Source of the DNA: Paraburkholderia sp.
GTDB lineage: Bacteria; Pseudomonadota; Gammaproteobacteria; Burkholderiales; Burkholderiaceae
Direction of reading: 5' to 3'
NCBI RefSeq assembly: GCF_028283785.1
Contig: NZ_JAPWKB010000005.1
Location: 186,001-250,000, forward strand
Length of the DNA stretch: 64,000 bases
Shown piece after piece: positions 43,553-54,049 of the stretch. Below the pieces are notes generated by a model. That model saw nothing but the letters and a program-made list of their open reading frames with translations. It was not told the DNA's origin and did no database searches. Every line of letters starts with the position of its first letter. Position 1 is the stretch's first letter. The translations under genes and the position numbers were made by a program.

Positions 43553-45535
43553 CTATTTTGTGCGGTATGCGGCGACGCCTTGCGGCTCGATGGTTCGCGA
43601 TCCGATCACGAACGCGTCGTCGGACAGGCCTTCGAGCGTGTGATCGGCGTTGCCGTAATTGAACACGTAAGTCAACGCGCCGCGCCGGCTGATCCGGATG
43701 CTGTCGCCGACCGGCGTGAACGCGATCTTCGCTTCGGCGGCGACGCGCGCAAACAGTTTTTCCGTCAACGCATCGTCGAACAGGCTGGCGAAATAATGGA
43801 ACGCGCCGCTTTGCAGATGAGCCGGTTGGCCGTCGCCGAAGCGCGCGTGAACATGTGTGCCGCTCGCGCTGCCTTCCGCCTCGACGAAGTCGCGCCAGTG
43901 ACGCGCAACGCCTGCAACGCCCGCATCACCGTCGTTCAGATGCACGCTTTCGGTCACGCCCGGCCGCATCGATTCGACGCGCCAGACCCGCAACGGCAAT
44001 ACCGGCTTCAACGCGCCCGGCGGCAGATCGGCCGGGATTTGCAGGTCTTGGGTCTTCGATCCGGTGCGCGGCCCGAACACCACCTGCGCGCCCGACGCGG
44101 CGAGCCGCGCGGCGAAATCATCCGGTACGACCGGCAACGGCGGCACGACGATCATCGCGTAGCCGTCGAGCGGTGCATCGACAGGCACGATATCCACGTC
44201 CAGACCGAGCGCGCGCAGCGCCGAGTAATACTCGAACGCGAAACGCGGGTAGTGGAAATCCGCGCCTTGCGGCTGCACTTCGAACAGCCACTTCGCTTCG
44301 TAGTCGTAGACCAGCGCGACCGACGATCGAACGTCCGCGTTGGCATTCGCGTTCGACGCCAGCACGTCGCGAATCTCGTGCGCGACACGCTCCGCTTCGC
44401 TACCGCCGATGTCCAGCCGGTTGTCCGGCGTGTTCAGGCCGGCATGCATCTGTTCCTGCGCAAACGGCGCCTGACGCCACCGGAAGTACGACACACAGCC
44501 AGCGCCGTGCGCGAACGCTTCCCAGCTCCACAGACGCACCATGCCGGGCAGCGGTGCCGGGTTCCAGTGCGCCCAGTTGACGGGACCGGGTTGCTGCTCC
44601 ATCACCCAGAACGGCAGCTTCGACATACCGCGATACACGTCGTGATTGAACGACGCGAAATCCGGATGACCGGTGCGCAGCCAGCGCGCCTTGATGTCCG
44701 GCGAAAACCACTGTTCTTCCAGCGCGCCGAGTGGATAGCTGTCCCACGTGGCGACGTCGAGATCGGCGGCGACCTTGTAGTGGTCGAACTCGTTGAACAG
44801 CTGCATGAAGTTATGCGCAACCGGACGACCCGGCGAATGCGCGCGGATGATGTCGACCTGCATCCGGTTATAGCGCACCAGTTCGTCGGAGGCGAAACGG
44901 CGATAGTCGAGACGGTGCGACGGATGCGCTTCCGTGACCGTGCCGACCGGCGCATCGATCTCGTCGAAACTGCGGTATTCCATGCTCCAGAACACCGTGC
45001 CCCACGCACGGTTCAACGCGTCGACGGTTTGATAGCGCGCCTTCAGCCACTCGCGAAACCGCGTCAGCGCGGCCGGCGAATAACTGACCACGGTGTTGTG
45101 GCAGCCGTATTCGTTGTCGGTTTGCCAGTAGGCGACCGCCGGGTGCTGACCGTAACGCTGCGCGACGGCCTTGCAGATTTTCTCCGACGCGTCGAAGTAC
45201 GACGGCGACGAGAAATCGTAATGACGACGCGAGCCGAACGTCCGCACGCGGCCATCCGCGCCGACCGGCAAAATGTCAGGATGACGATCGATCAGCCACT
45301 TCGGCGGGGTCGCGGTCGGCGTGCACATCACCACTTGCAAGCCGGCTGCGCCGAGCACGTCGATCGACCGGTCGAGCCAGCCCCAATCGTATTCGCCGGG
45401 CGACGGTTCGATCCGGCTCCACGCGAATTCCGCGATCCGCACCTGCTCGATGCCGAGCGCTTTCATCCGGCGGGCATCGTCTTCCCACATCGATTCCGGC
45501 CAGTGTTCCGGGTAATAGCAGACTCCAAGGCGCAT
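43553..45535 (-). CDS. Beta-galactosidase, glycoside hydrolase family 42
   Basis: A 660-residue GH42 enzyme from ATG 45535 with AAAGGAC upstream. The N-terminal TIM barrel begins [20 protein letters not shown]. The acid/base Glu is at 142 ([10 protein letters not shown]) and the nucleophile Glu at 313 ([10 protein letters not shown]), matching E141/E312 of the Thermus A4 enzyme; the trimerisation (about 395-600) and C-terminal beta domains follow. There is no signal peptide, so it cleaves imported beta-galactosides in the cytoplasm. It lies between the ABC ATPase gene and the binding-protein gene in one operon. Confidence 0.95.
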   Translation of the reverse strand: MRLGVCYYPEHWPESMWEDDARRMKALGIEQVRIAEFAWSRIEPSPGEYDWGWLDRSIDVLGAAGLQVVMCTPTATPPKWLIDRHPDILPVGADGRVRTFGSRRHYDFSSPSYFDASEKICKAVAQRYGQHPAVAYWQTDNEYGCHNTVVSYSPAALTRFREWLKARYQTVDALNRAWGTVFWSMEYRSFDEIDAPVGTVTEAHPSHRLDYRRFASDELVRYNRMQVDIIRAHSPGRPVAHNFMQLFNEFDHYKVAADLDVATWDSYPLGALEEQWFSPDIKARWLRTGHPDFASFNHDVYRGMSKLPFWVMEQQPGPVNWAHWNPAPLPGMVRLWSWEAFAHGAGCVSYFRWRQAPFAQEQMHAGLNTPDNRLDIGGSEAERVAHEIRDVLASNANANADVRSSVALVYDYEAKWLFEVQPQGADFHYPRFAFEYYSALRALGLDVDIVPVDAPLDGYAMIVVPPLPVVPDDFAARLAASGAQVVFGPRTGSKTQDLQIPADLPPGALKPVLPLRVWRVESMRPGVTESVHLNDGDAGVAGVARHWRDFVEAEGSASGTHVHARFGDGQPAHLQSGAFHYFASLFDDALTEKLFARVAAEAKIAFTPVGDSIRISRRGALTYVFNYGNADHTLEGLSDDAFVIGSRTIEPQGVAAYRTK

Positions 45536-45546
45536 CCGATTGTCCT

Positions 45547-46725
45547 TTACGCGTAGTGTTCGACGGGTTCGACGGGATTGAGCGAAGCGACGGCGAAGCC
45601 GTCGTCGGTAAACAGATGACACGCAGCCGACGGCGCGATGAAGCGCGCGGACTCGCCCTGTTTCAGGCGCGTATTGCCGGGCGCTTTCGCAATCAGGCCC
45701 GTGCCGCCGGGCTGATCCAGATGGACGTAGCTGTGCTCGCCGAGTTGCTCGACAAGCGAAACGGTGCGGGTGATATCCGGTTCCGGCGTGTCCGACGGGT
45801 TCGTGCTGTCGAGTCCGGGCGCGACGAACTGAAGATGTTCGGGACGCACGCCGAAGGTGACGGCCTGGCCGGTCTGAAGCGCCGTACCATCGACGGCGGC
45901 ACGCATCGTTTCGCCGGTGCCGTCGAGGGTGACGGTGACGCCGCCTGCATCGGTCGACGTCACGCGCGCCGCCATAAAATTCATCTGCGGCGAGCCGATG
46001 AATCCCGCGACGAAGCGGCTGTTCGGGCGGTGATACAGCGTCAGCGGCGCGCCCACTTGCGCGATGCTGCCGTAACGTTCGGTATCTTTTCCGGCGTGCA
46101 GCAACACGATCTTGTCGGCGAGCGTCATCGCTTCGACCTGATCGTGCGTGACGTACACGACGCTCGCTTTCGCGAACTGCTTGTGCAGCCGCGCAATTTC
46201 GATTCGCGTCTGACCGCGCAAGGTCGCATCGAGATTCGACAAGGGCTCGTCGAACAGAAACACGCCGGGTTCACGCACAATCGCGCGGCCGATCGCGACG
46301 CGCTGTCGCTGACCGCCGGACAAGGCTTTCGGATGACGGTCGAGCAGCGGTTCGAGCTGAAGAATGCGGGCCGCTTCACGGACCTTGCGGTCGATTTCGG
46401 CTTTGGGGGTTTTGGCGAGCTTCAGGCCGAACGCCATGTTCTCGAACACGGTCATATGCGGGAACAGCGCGTAGCTCTGAAACACCATCGCGACGCCGCG
46501 TTGCGCGGCGGGTACATCGGTGACCGAACGACCGCCGATCGACAGTTCGCCGTCCGACAGATCTTCGAGACCCGCGATCATTCGCAGCAAGGTGGATTTG
46601 CCGCACCCGGACGGGCCGAGGAACACGCAAAACTCGTTCTCCCCGATCTCCAGATCGACATCGCGAATGACCGGCGCGCCGTTGCCATACGCTTTCTGCA
46701 CGCCCTTCAAGGAAATGCTCGCCAT
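45547..46725 (-). CDS. Sugar ABC transporter ATPase (MalK/UgpC type)
   Basis: A 392-residue nucleotide-binding subunit: Walker [11 protein letters not shown]-loop [13 protein letters not shown], signature [16 protein letters not shown], Walker [14 protein letters not shown]-loop VTHDQ, and a C-terminal TOBE-type regulatory domain (from about residue 240). First gene of the minus-strand operon, 11 bp before GH42. The palindrome at 46765-46776 lies about 40 bp upstream of its start. Confidence 0.94.
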   Translation of the reverse strand: MASISLKGVQKAYGNGAPVIRDVDLEIGENEFCVFLGPSGCGKSTLLRMIAGLEDLSDGELSIGGRSVTDVPAAQRGVAMVFQSYALFPHMTVFENMAFGLKLAKTPKAEIDRKVREAARILQLEPLLDRHPKALSGGQRQRVAIGRAIVREPGVFLFDEPLSNLDATLRGQTRIEIARLHKQFAKASVVYVTHDQVEAMTLADKIVLLHAGKDTERYGSIAQVGAPLTLYHRPNSRFVAGFIGSPQMNFMAARVTSTDAGGVTVTLDGTGETMRAAVDGTALQTGQAVTFGVRPEHLQFVAPGLDSTNPSDTPEPDITRTVSLVEQLGEHSYVHLDQPGGTGLIAKAPGNTRLKQGESARFIAPSAACHLFTDDGFAVASLNPVEPVEHYA

Positions 46726-46764
46726 CGTCTCGACTCCATGATGTAATCAGCACGAAGGCGGAGA

Positions 46765-46776
46765 TTAAGCGCTTAA
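46765..46776. promoter_or_regulatory. Palindromic LacI-family operator candidate
   Basis: TTAAGCGCTTAA, a perfect 12-bp palindrome with the central CG typical of LacI-family operators, in the divergent gap between the ABC/GH42 operon and its LacI-type regulator. Confidence 0.65.
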
Positions 46777-46916
46777 GCAGGTGACTGAAAAAATCGACCG
46801 CATCGCGATCGTCAGTCTGCTTCGTCTCCGGATTCGTTCTTTCTGTGCCGCAAATAGTGCCGTGTGTGTTTTCGAGACGCAAATCCTGAACACGCATCCC
46901 AAATAATGAACACATC

Positions 46917-47984
46917 ATGCCCACACTTACCGAAGTCGCCCGCCATGCCGGCGTGACGCCGGCCACCGTGTCGAACGTGCTGCGCAATCGCGGCCGGGTC
47001 GGCGAGGCGACGCGGCAACGTGTGCTCGAAGCCGTCGACGCGCTCGGATATCGTCCCCATCTTGCCGCACGCGCGCTTGCCGAAGGCCGCGCGCCGACCA
47101 TCGCGTTGATGGTGTCGAGCATCGCGAATCCGTTCTATCCGGAGTTCGCATTGGCCGTCGAGCGCGCGGCGAGCAGCAGCGGTCACTTCGTGATCATCTG
47201 CAATACGAACGGTGATCCGCATGCGGGACGCGCGTACCTCGACCAGATTGCGGGCACGCTTTCCGAAGGCGTGCTCGTGATGAACGCCAACCTCGATTTC
47301 GCGGATCTGCACAAGACCGAAGCGCGCGGCGCGCCAGTCGTGTTGTGCATGTGGGAACGCCCCGACGAACCGCCCGGTTTGCCGTGCGTTGCGGTGGATT
47401 TCCGGCTGGCGGGCGAACTCGCCGCGCAGCATTTGCTGGATTTGGGGCACCGGCGAATTGGCGCCGTGGTGGGCAGCAAATTATCGGGGATTCACGCGGT
47501 ACGTTACGAAGGTTTCGTCAATGCGTTGCGCGAAGCCGGACTCGATACGCCCGAATCGAACGTGCGCCTGGTCGCGGACACGACGCAAGGCGGGTATCAG
47601 GCCGCGCGCTCGATGCTCGAAGCCGATCCATCGCTGACGGCAATCTTCGCCACCAACGATCTGCCCGCGCTCGGCGCGATGCATGCCGCCGCCGATCTCG
47701 GGCTGCACGTGCCCGACGATCTGTCCGTGATCGGCATCACCGACATTCAACTCGCGAGCGAATCGCGGCCCGCGTTGACCACGGTTGCCGTGCCGACGGT
47801 CGAAGCCGCGGAACTCGCGGTGTCGTTGCTGCGCGAACTGGTCGAACGCGGCCAGCGCGAGCCGCTGCGCGACAGCGCCGACCCGACCGTCACCACCGAA
47901 GCGCAGCCCACGCCACGCATGTGTATTGCGTCGCCGCCGAAGCTCGTGGTGCGCAGTTCCACCAAAATCGCACGCACGCGTTAG
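46917..47984 (+). CDS. LacI-family transcriptional repressor
   Basis: A 355-residue LacI-type regulator: N-terminal helix-turn-helix TLTEVARHAGVTPATVSNVLRN, hinge helix LAARALAEG, then a periplasmic-binding-protein-like effector domain (IALMVSSIANPFYPEFA; FATNDLPALGAM; VPDDLSVIGITDI). Divergent from the ABC/GH42 operon with a palindromic operator between them, so it very likely represses that operon until a galactoside or galactose-like inducer binds. Confidence 0.92.
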   Translation: MPTLTEVARHAGVTPATVSNVLRNRGRVGEATRQRVLEAVDALGYRPHLAARALAEGRAPTIALMVSSIANPFYPEFALAVERAASSSGHFVIICNTNGDPHAGRAYLDQIAGTLSEGVLVMNANLDFADLHKTEARGAPVVLCMWERPDEPPGLPCVAVDFRLAGELAAQHLLDLGHRRIGAVVGSKLSGIHAVRYEGFVNALREAGLDTPESNVRLVADTTQGGYQAARSMLEADPSLTAIFATNDLPALGAMHAAADLGLHVPDDLSVIGITDIQLASESRPALTTVAVPTVEAAELAVSLLRELVERGQREPLRDSADPTVTTEAQPTPRMCIASPPKLVVRSSTKIARTR

Positions 47985-48036
47985 CGCTTTTAGCGTTCCG
48001 GTCACACCGCGTTGGCTGGCGTGATACGCCGCATCG

Positions 48037-49581
48037 TCACACGAGACTGAACACCGCCACCTGCGCCTTCATCTGCGACGCCTGCGTGTCGAGCGACGCC
48101 GCGGCCGCCGCCGCTTCCTCTACGAGCGCCGCGTTCTGCTGCGTAACCTGATCCATCTGCGCAATCGCAATGTTGACCTGTTCGATGCCGACTGTCTGCT
48201 GCTCCGACGCCGACGCGATCTCACGCATGATGTCCGTCACACGCGCAACCGCGACGATGATTTCATTCATCGCGCGACCCGCATCCTGCACGAGCGTCGC
48301 GCCTGCACCAACCCGCTCGACCGATGTGCCGATCAACGTGCGAATCTCTTTTGCCGCGCTCGCCGAGCGTTGCGCGAGCGCGCGCACCTCGCTAGCGACG
48401 ACGGCGAAGCCGCGTCCCTGCTCGCCCGCGCGCGCCGCTTCGACCGCTGCGTTCAGCGCGAGAATATTGGTCTGAAACGCGATGCTCTCGATCACGCCGA
48501 TGATCTCGGCCATCTGCCGCGAACTCTCGTTGATGCCGTCCATTGTCGTGACGACTTGCGCGACCACCGCGCCGCCATGATTCGCCGTGGTCGAGGCCGC
48601 CTGCGCGAGTCCGCTAGCCTGGCGCGCGTTGTCCGCGTTGTGGCGTACCGTGCCCGTCAATTCCTCGACGCTCGCCGACGTCTGTTCGAGCGCTGCTGCC
48701 TGTTGTTCGGTGCGTTGCGACAGGTCCGTATTGCCGGCCGCGATTTCGCGCGTGCCGAGCGCCATCTGATCCGTACCGTCGCGCACACCGCTGACGATCG
48801 CGCCCAGGCCGTGCTGCATCTTCGCGAGTCCGTCGATCAGGCTGCCGATTTCGTCGTGACGACGCACAATCAGCGGCGTGGTCAGATCGCCGGCGGCGAT
48901 CCGCGTGCAAGCCGTCACGGCCGCTTTCAACGGTTCGATCACGATGCGCATCACCGCGACGCGCGCGAACACCGCGAGCAAGAGGCCGAGCGTCAGCAGC
49001 ACGCCCGAAATCCAGGTGACGGTTTGCGTGCGCCGTTGCGATGCATCGAAACGCGCCTGTCCGTTATCGAACTCCATTTTCACGAGCGGCTGTAACGCGG
49101 TGTCGTACGCGCTGAAATCGTCCTTGATCTGCGTGCCGTTGAACTCGCGCACATCGTTGATCTGCTGCGTTTCGAGTGCATCGACTGCGGGCAATAGCGA
49201 CCGTTCGACGAGTTGCGTGCGCGCGGCCACTGCCTTGCGCATCTGCGCTTCGTCCACCTTACCGGCCGTCAACGTGACGAATGCGCGCCACGCATCGTTC
49301 GCGCCGTTGATCGCGCCGCGTGCGTCTTTCAGCAGCGCGCCGGATTCCGCCGCGCCCGCGCGCGTGTCGTAGTCCTGCAATGCCGTGCGCGCGATCAGCA
49401 GACGGATCGTGTCTTTCGCGAGGAGATCGAGACCGCGCGTGTCTTCGGTATAGAGCGCGCGCATCGACGCATCGGCCGATCGTGCTGCGTAGATGCCGTA
49501 GCCGCCCGTGACGGCCAGCATCACCGCGAACGCGACCACCAGTATGCCGAGCCACGCCTTCACGCTTATCGTTGCTTTCAT
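48037..49581 (-). CDS. Methyl-accepting chemotaxis protein
   Basis: A 514-residue receptor. ATG 49581 ([10 protein letters not shown]) is chosen because GGAGA lies 5 bp upstream; earlier in-frame ATGs lack a site. TM1 is at about 8-31, a periplasmic four-helix-type sensor domain of about 155 residues, TM2 near 190-212, HAMP (about 213-265), then the signalling domain with [20 protein letters not shown] and [16 protein letters not shown]. No obvious sigma-28 promoter was found upstream. Ligand unknown. Confidence 0.92.
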   Translation of the reverse strand: MKATISVKAWLGILVVAFAVMLAVTGGYGIYAARSADASMRALYTEDTRGLDLLAKDTIRLLIARTALQDYDTRAGAAESGALLKDARGAINGANDAWRAFVTLTAGKVDEAQMRKAVAARTQLVERSLLPAVDALETQQINDVREFNGTQIKDDFSAYDTALQPLVKMEFDNGQARFDASQRRTQTVTWISGVLLTLGLLLAVFARVAVMRIVIEPLKAAVTACTRIAAGDLTTPLIVRRHDEIGSLIDGLAKMQHGLGAIVSGVRDGTDQMALGTREIAAGNTDLSQRTEQQAAALEQTSASVEELTGTVRHNADNARQASGLAQAASTTANHGGAVVAQVVTTMDGINESSRQMAEIIGVIESIAFQTNILALNAAVEAARAGEQGRGFAVVASEVRALAQRSASAAKEIRTLIGTSVERVGAGATLVQDAGRAMNEIIVAVARVTDIMREIASASEQQTVGIEQVNIAIAQMDQVTQQNAALVEEAAAAAASLDTQASQMKAQVAVFSLV

Positions 49582-49892
49582 CCAGTTCTCCATACGCATG
49601 ATGCGCGCGCGTCGCACGCGCACGCAGAGCCGTCGCGCGCATGACGACGGCTCGAATAACGGTGGGGTGATATGCCGGATAACGCGAAAAAAGCGTCAAC
49701 GTGAAGGACGTTGATAACGGACGACGACGCTCGCTCCTGCACACGGCGAGCGATTGTCATACGCCGATATTGAGGAAAAGATGCGCGACGCGAATGTTAG
49801 GTATACGGCCGCAAGCGCTCAAAAAATGTGCATCCGATTTTTGAGCGCTTGCGCGTTTTTTTGTTTCTACGGCGGGTGCCGTCAACCGGACG
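49582..49892. other. 311-bp gene-free region with inverted repeats
   Basis: Lies between the chemoreceptor start and the end of the DUF1254 gene, both minus strand. It contains TCAACGT/ACGTTGA (49696-49714), possibly in the receptor leader, and the large inverted repeat at 49811-49852. No coding sequence is supported. Confidence 0.5.
49811..49862 (+). terminator. 15-bp perfect inverted repeat followed by a T-tract
   Basis: GCAAGCGCTCAAAAA (49811-49825) pairs with TTTTTGAGCGCTTGC (49838-49852), followed on the plus strand by GCGTTTTTTT. As a plus-strand terminator it has no recognised upstream plus-strand gene; it lies just beyond the stop of the minus-strand DUF1254 gene and may serve that gene instead. 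Confidence 0.55.
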
Positions 49893-51353
49893 TTACTTCA
49901 CGCGCTGAAAGCCCGGTGGCGTCCAGTCACCGTTCAATGCGATCGCACGCGGCGCGTAGACGCGCAAGGTCGGCCCCAACTGACCGGACGCGGGCGTCGG
50001 TACCCAGTTCGCTTCCTTGTCCGCGCCCGGCGAGTCGTGCTGCACGTAAAGATCGAGCGAACCATCCGGGTTGTATTTGAGTGGATCGACACTGCCGAGC
50101 GAAAAACGGTTCAGCGGGTTCGGCACCTGGAAGCCCTGATTGTCGTACATCGTCAGCGACCAGAACGCGTTGGCCGGTGGCAATCTGTCTTTGTCGAAGT
50201 GCAGCACGTAGCGATTTTCGCCGTTCAGCAGCGTGTTGTCCGCGTCGCGAAACGCGGTGGGATAGATCGAATCGGCGGGAAGATTCGCACCGAGTCCGCC
50301 CAGCGCGATCACCGCGCGATGCCGGTACGACGTGCCGTATGTACCGGTATCGTCGACCAGAATCGACCATCCGTCGATGTGACGGCCAACCGTCTTGATC
50401 GCCTTCACCATGTCGTCGTGCGCGTCTTTCGCACCCGCGTCGATCGCGTCGCGCGTGGCGCTATCGACGCTCGCCGCGTTCCACTCGCGACTCGGTTCGA
50501 AACCGAGCGCGCGGGCGCGCAGCAGGATCGGATAGTCGTTGACGTGGGCCGGAAAGCGCTTCATCAACGTCGCGAGTCGCGTCAGCATCTCGACGCCGCT
50601 GAGTTTTCCGGCCTGCACCAGCGGCGGCGTGACATTGTCGACGGTGGGATCGACAGGCGTCGCCGACACAGCCGTTTGCGCCGACGCCGGTTTTCCCCAC
50701 TGCGTCAATGGCGTGAGCGTCAAACCGTCCTGGATGTGATGCACGCTATCGTAGTCGGCCGCACCGTTGGTCTGCGTGCGACCCATGATCCACAACGTCG
50801 AGGTTGGCGCGTCGATCCGCTGCACGCCGGCAGGCAATACGCCGCGCCAGCCCGGCGCGACATACGCATACAGACCGGCATGCGTGCCCGTCGTGCGCGA
50901 GCCGACCGAGGCGAATACATCCGTCCACATATCGAGCGACGGCACCAGGTAATAGCGTCCCTGCGTATCCGGCACGGTGAGGATCACCGGTTCCTTGCTC
51001 AGATCGAGCCACGCGAGCGAGTACAAGGTGTCGAAGTTAAAGCGCACCACGCTTTTCGCGGACGCGTCGGGAAACGCCCTGAAATGCGCGAACTGATTGA
51101 CGGGCGCACGCATCGGCGCCGACACGGAATCGGGCACATTGGTGGCCTGCTTCATCGTGATGTCCATCAGCACGATCGGATACGCGTAGTAGTAAAGATC
51201 GCGCGCCAGAGAGCGCATTTCATCCGGCGACAGCTGCACCGATTGCACGCGGCTTTCCGGCGCGGGCGATGTCGCGGCATTCGCCGGCACAGCAAGATTC
51301 GACACGATTGCCGCTGCCAGCAGCGTGGTCGTGAACATGAAGCGTCGAGCCAT
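49893..51353 (-). CDS. DUF1254/DUF1214 domain exported protein
   Basis: A 486-residue exported protein from ATG 51353 with signal peptide MARRFMFTTTLLAAAIVSNL... ending near PANAA. The N-terminal half is DUF1254 (LYYYAYPIVLMDITMKQATN; FNFDTLYSLAWLDLSKEPVIL) and the C-terminal part DUF1214 (FWSLTMYDNQGF; KYNPDGSLDLYVQHDSPG). The biochemical role of this pair is not established. The upstream neighbour at 51419-51652 encodes only a signal peptide plus a DUF1214-like tail. Confidence 0.88.
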   Translation of the reverse strand: MARRFMFTTTLLAAAIVSNLAVPANAATSPAPESRVQSVQLSPDEMRSLARDLYYYAYPIVLMDITMKQATNVPDSVSAPMRAPVNQFAHFRAFPDASAKSVVRFNFDTLYSLAWLDLSKEPVILTVPDTQGRYYLVPSLDMWTDVFASVGSRTTGTHAGLYAYVAPGWRGVLPAGVQRIDAPTSTLWIMGRTQTNGAADYDSVHHIQDGLTLTPLTQWGKPASAQTAVSATPVDPTVDNVTPPLVQAGKLSGVEMLTRLATLMKRFPAHVNDYPILLRARALGFEPSREWNAASVDSATRDAIDAGAKDAHDDMVKAIKTVGRHIDGWSILVDDTGTYGTSYRHRAVIALGGLGANLPADSIYPTAFRDADNTLLNGENRYVLHFDKDRLPPANAFWSLTMYDNQGFQVPNPLNRFSLGSVDPLKYNPDGSLDLYVQHDSPGADKEANWVPTPASGQLGPTLRVYAPRAIALNGDWTPPGFQRVK

Positions 51354-51418
51354 ACGTATTCCAGTCTGAGAAGAATTGAACGGAGAATTGCGTTCCGGCG
51401 AATGCGCTGAGCGCACCG

Positions 51419-51652
51419 TCATTCGAGCTTGACCGGCGGCCAGTGCGATTGATGATCGTTGCCCGGCGAACCAGCCTGTACGTATATGTCCAGCGAGCCG
51501 TCGGGGTCGAACTTCGTCGTATCGCTTGCGACGACATTTGCGACGTCACTCGCGGCCATCGCTGTGGATACCCAACTACCGATAGACATGCCCACAACCG
51601 CCGTCGCGCCCAGCATTTTCAAGCGGCGTGCAGTAGATCCCCATACGCTCAT
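51419..51652 (-). CDS. Mini-protein: signal peptide plus DUF1214-like C-terminal tail
   Basis: About 77 residues from ATG 51652 with AGGAG 4 bp upstream. The N-terminal 34 residues form a signal peptide (LGATAVVGMSIGSWVSTAMAA). The rest contains KFDPDGSLDIYVQAGSPG then W.P, closely matching the tail KYNPDGSLDLYVQHDSPG...W.P of the DUF1254/DUF1214 protein next door. It is either a remnant of a deleted paralogue or a functional mini-gene. The ribosome site and intact signal argue for expression. Confidence 0.6.
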   Translation of the reverse strand: MSVWGSTARRLKMLGATAVVGMSIGSWVSTAMAASDVANVVASDTTKFDPDGSLDIYVQAGSPGNDHQSHWPPVKLE

Positions 51653-51776
51653 GTGGCTCCTCATATAGTCATTTTCACGCGGTGTCCTACCGGTTTCCCG
51701 CGATTGCGTTCCGGCAGTTTCGGTCTAAACTTGCGCACCGGACAAATGCATTGTTTTCATCGGGAGCTTGCAGGCT

Positions 51777-52727
51777 GTGCATGAATTGAGTATGCGTCGT
51801 TTGAGTCACGTCGTTGCGCTTGCCGAAGAAGGCAGCTTTGCGCGCGCGGCGGAACGGGTGCATTTGAGTCAGCCCGCCCTCAGCCGCAGCATTCAGACCA
51901 TCGAAGACGAACTCGGCGTGCGCCTGTTCGATCGTGCAGCGCGCGGTGTCGCGGTAACGCAGGTCGGGAAGCTGATCGTCGAACGCGCGCGGCGCGTGCT
52001 GTTCGAATCGAGTTGTCTGCTGCGCGACGTCGAATTGCTGAAGACGCATGAAGCGGGCGAAGTGCGGATCGGCCTCGGTCCGTATCCGGCGGTGGTCTTG
52101 CTGCCCGATATGCTGATCGAATTTTCGCGGCGTCATCCGAAAGTCGAGATCAAGCTCGAACTGAATCACTCGCGCGACATGATCGAGCGCCTGCTCGCGG
52201 ACAAACTGGATTTTCTCGTGATCGACCGGCGCGTGTTGCCCGATAACCCGGCGCTCGCCGTGCAGTCGCTGCGTCGTCACGACGGCGGCTGGTATGTGCG
52301 GAACGGTCATCCGCTTCTGTCGCGCGAATCCGTTGCCGTGGATGAATTACGCGCGTTTCCGTTCGTGTCGGTGCCGCTGCCGCCGTTCATGCGCAGCGCG
52401 CTGCATCGTCTGCTGGCGGTTCGCTCGCATGAAAAGATTCCGGTGCAATTGCAATGCAGCGACGTGCGCACGCTGAAATCCTACGTTGAACACACCGACG
52501 CGCTGCTGTTCGCAACGCACTCCAGCGTTCACAACGAACTCGCTGCGGGCACGCTCAAACCGCTCGCGGTCCAGAACGGACCGCGCATGTGCCTCGAACT
52601 CGCGCTCGTTTCGCTTGCCGAGCGCAGCGTCTCGCCGGCAGGCGAGGCCGCGCTCGCGCTTGCCGAGCAACTGCTGAACGATGCAAACGTGCGGGCCGTC
52701 ACCCCGTCCTCCGCCGTCGTGCGCTGA
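51777..52727 (+). CDS. LysR-family transcriptional regulator
   Basis: A roughly 316-residue LysR regulator. N-terminal HTH: RRLSHVVALAEEGSFARAAERVHLSQPALSRSIQ in outline; the effector domain starts near GEVRIGLGPYP. The start is not certain: GTG 51777 has GGGAG 10 bp upstream, an ATG follows at 51792, and TTG 51768 is possible. Divergent from the DUF1214 mini-gene and DUF1254 gene and upstream of a porin, so either side could be its target. Confidence 0.88.
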   Translation: MHELSMRRLSHVVALAEEGSFARAAERVHLSQPALSRSIQTIEDELGVRLFDRAARGVAVTQVGKLIVERARRVLFESSCLLRDVELLKTHEAGEVRIGLGPYPAVVLLPDMLIEFSRRHPKVEIKLELNHSRDMIERLLADKLDFLVIDRRVLPDNPALAVQSLRRHDGGWYVRNGHPLLSRESVAVDELRAFPFVSVPLPPFMRSALHRLLAVRSHEKIPVQLQCSDVRTLKSYVEHTDALLFATHSSVHNELAAGTLKPLAVQNGPRMCLELALVSLAERSVSPAGEAALALAEQLLNDANVRAVTPSSAVVR

Positions 52728-52907
52728 GCGCTTGTCGCTTCCCGCGCAGTCATGCGCGTTCTGCACGCTTCCCATGAAAAGATTGCAATGGCTTCGCAGC
52801 CTGACTTGACCTCAAATTAGCACGCTCATGCGTTTTCGAGACGATCCGGAAAACGCAGTGGTGCAAAACCATCCGTGGAAAACGGAAACGATAATGAGGA
52901 GACAGGC

Positions 52908-54026
52908 ATGCGGTGGATCAGTCGAGGCATCGTTGGGAGCACACTCGCGCTAGCAGCCGGCAGCGCGGCTGCGACGGACGGAAGCGTCACGCTGTACGGC
53001 GTCGCCGACACGTTCGTGCAATACCTCGATAACGGCGGCACGCATTCGTATTCGGGCCGCAGCGGCGGTTCGACCGGCTCGCTATTCGGTCTGAAAGGCG
53101 AAGAGAATCTCGGCAACGGATTGACCGCCAAATTCGATGTCGAAACCGGCTTCAACACCAATAACGGCACACTCTTTGTCGATTCCGACGCGTTGTTCTA
53201 CCGGCAGGCGTGGCTTGGATTGAGTCATTCGACCTACGGCACGCTGTCCTTCGGACGGCAGTACGAACCGAGTTTCCGCGTCATCTATCCGTCCGACCCG
53301 TTTCGCGCGAATGAAATCATGTCGCCGTTTTCCGCGACCGTGCTCGCGGTGGATCGCAACACACTGTCCACGCAATACGACGGCGGCCGCGCGAGCAATT
53401 CGATTCTCTATCAATCGCCGAACCTGAAAGGGCTCCAGTTCTACGGCATGTATGCGTTTTCGGCGACCGTATCGCATCCGGTGCCTTCGACGACCGGCAA
53501 TATGCTCAATGTCGCGGCAACCTACACCGGCTACAACCTGTACGCCGGTTTCGCGTACGTCAACCAGCATGCCGGGCAATCCGTCATTCCGGGGCTGCCC
53601 GGCCCGCTCGACCTGCTCCCCACCGAGCACTTCATCGGCGCGCTGGCGTACCGGATCGGCATCGTCAATTTACAGCTCAATTATTCGTTTCAGCATGCCG
53701 CGGATACGCGCGCGAATTCGCTCGCGGCACGACTCGGTTCCGCGCATTCGCTCAGCACGACGGAACTCGGCGCGACCGTTCAGGTGACGCCCGCCGATAC
53801 CGTCGAAGTGGCCGGCGTGCTGCGCAATGTGCGCGGCACGCATGACAATACCGTGGGCATTCAGTTGGGCGCGGATCACTCGCTATCCAAGCGCACCAGC
53901 GTGTATTTGCGCGCGGGCTATCTGAAGAACAACGGCAGCGCGACGGTCAGCTGGCCGGGCGTGTCTGTCGGCGAACCCGGCACAAAGCAGATTCTGACGG
54001 CGCTGGGCATCTCGCACCGGTTTTAA
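52908..54026 (+). CDS. Gram-negative trimeric porin
   Basis: A 372-residue outer-membrane porin from ATG 52908 (GAGGAG 7-8 bp upstream). A signal peptide ends near SAAATDGSVTLYGVADTF, the mature start typical of the family; the internal RQYEPSFRVIYPSDPF loop region and terminal ILTALGISHRF (final Phe) support an intact barrel. Codon use is ordinary compared with the major porin at 11849, so it is probably a conditional or substrate-specific porin. Confidence 0.93.
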   Translation: MRWISRGIVGSTLALAAGSAAATDGSVTLYGVADTFVQYLDNGGTHSYSGRSGGSTGSLFGLKGEENLGNGLTAKFDVETGFNTNNGTLFVDSDALFYRQAWLGLSHSTYGTLSFGRQYEPSFRVIYPSDPFRANEIMSPFSATVLAVDRNTLSTQYDGGRASNSILYQSPNLKGLQFYGMYAFSATVSHPVPSTTGNMLNVAATYTGYNLYAGFAYVNQHAGQSVIPGLPGPLDLLPTEHFIGALAYRIGIVNLQLNYSFQHAADTRANSLAARLGSAHSLSTTELGATVQVTPADTVEVAGVLRNVRGTHDNTVGIQLGADHSLSKRTSVYLRAGYLKNNGSATVSWPGVSVGEPGTKQILTALGISHRF

Positions 54027-54049
54027 CGCCGGGCATCGCGCCCGACGGT

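Noticed and set aside
43553..45535. GH42 enzyme considered as a secreted galactanase
   Set aside because: The ATG with a good ribosome site gives [12 protein letters not shown] directly, with no signal peptide, and both catalytic Glu match GH42 beta-galactosidase.
41027..45556. Long plus-strand open frames opposite the ABC transporter and GH42 genes
   Set aside because: They overlap genes with catalytic and transport motifs on the minus strand, and their products are low-complexity Arg/His-rich sequences.
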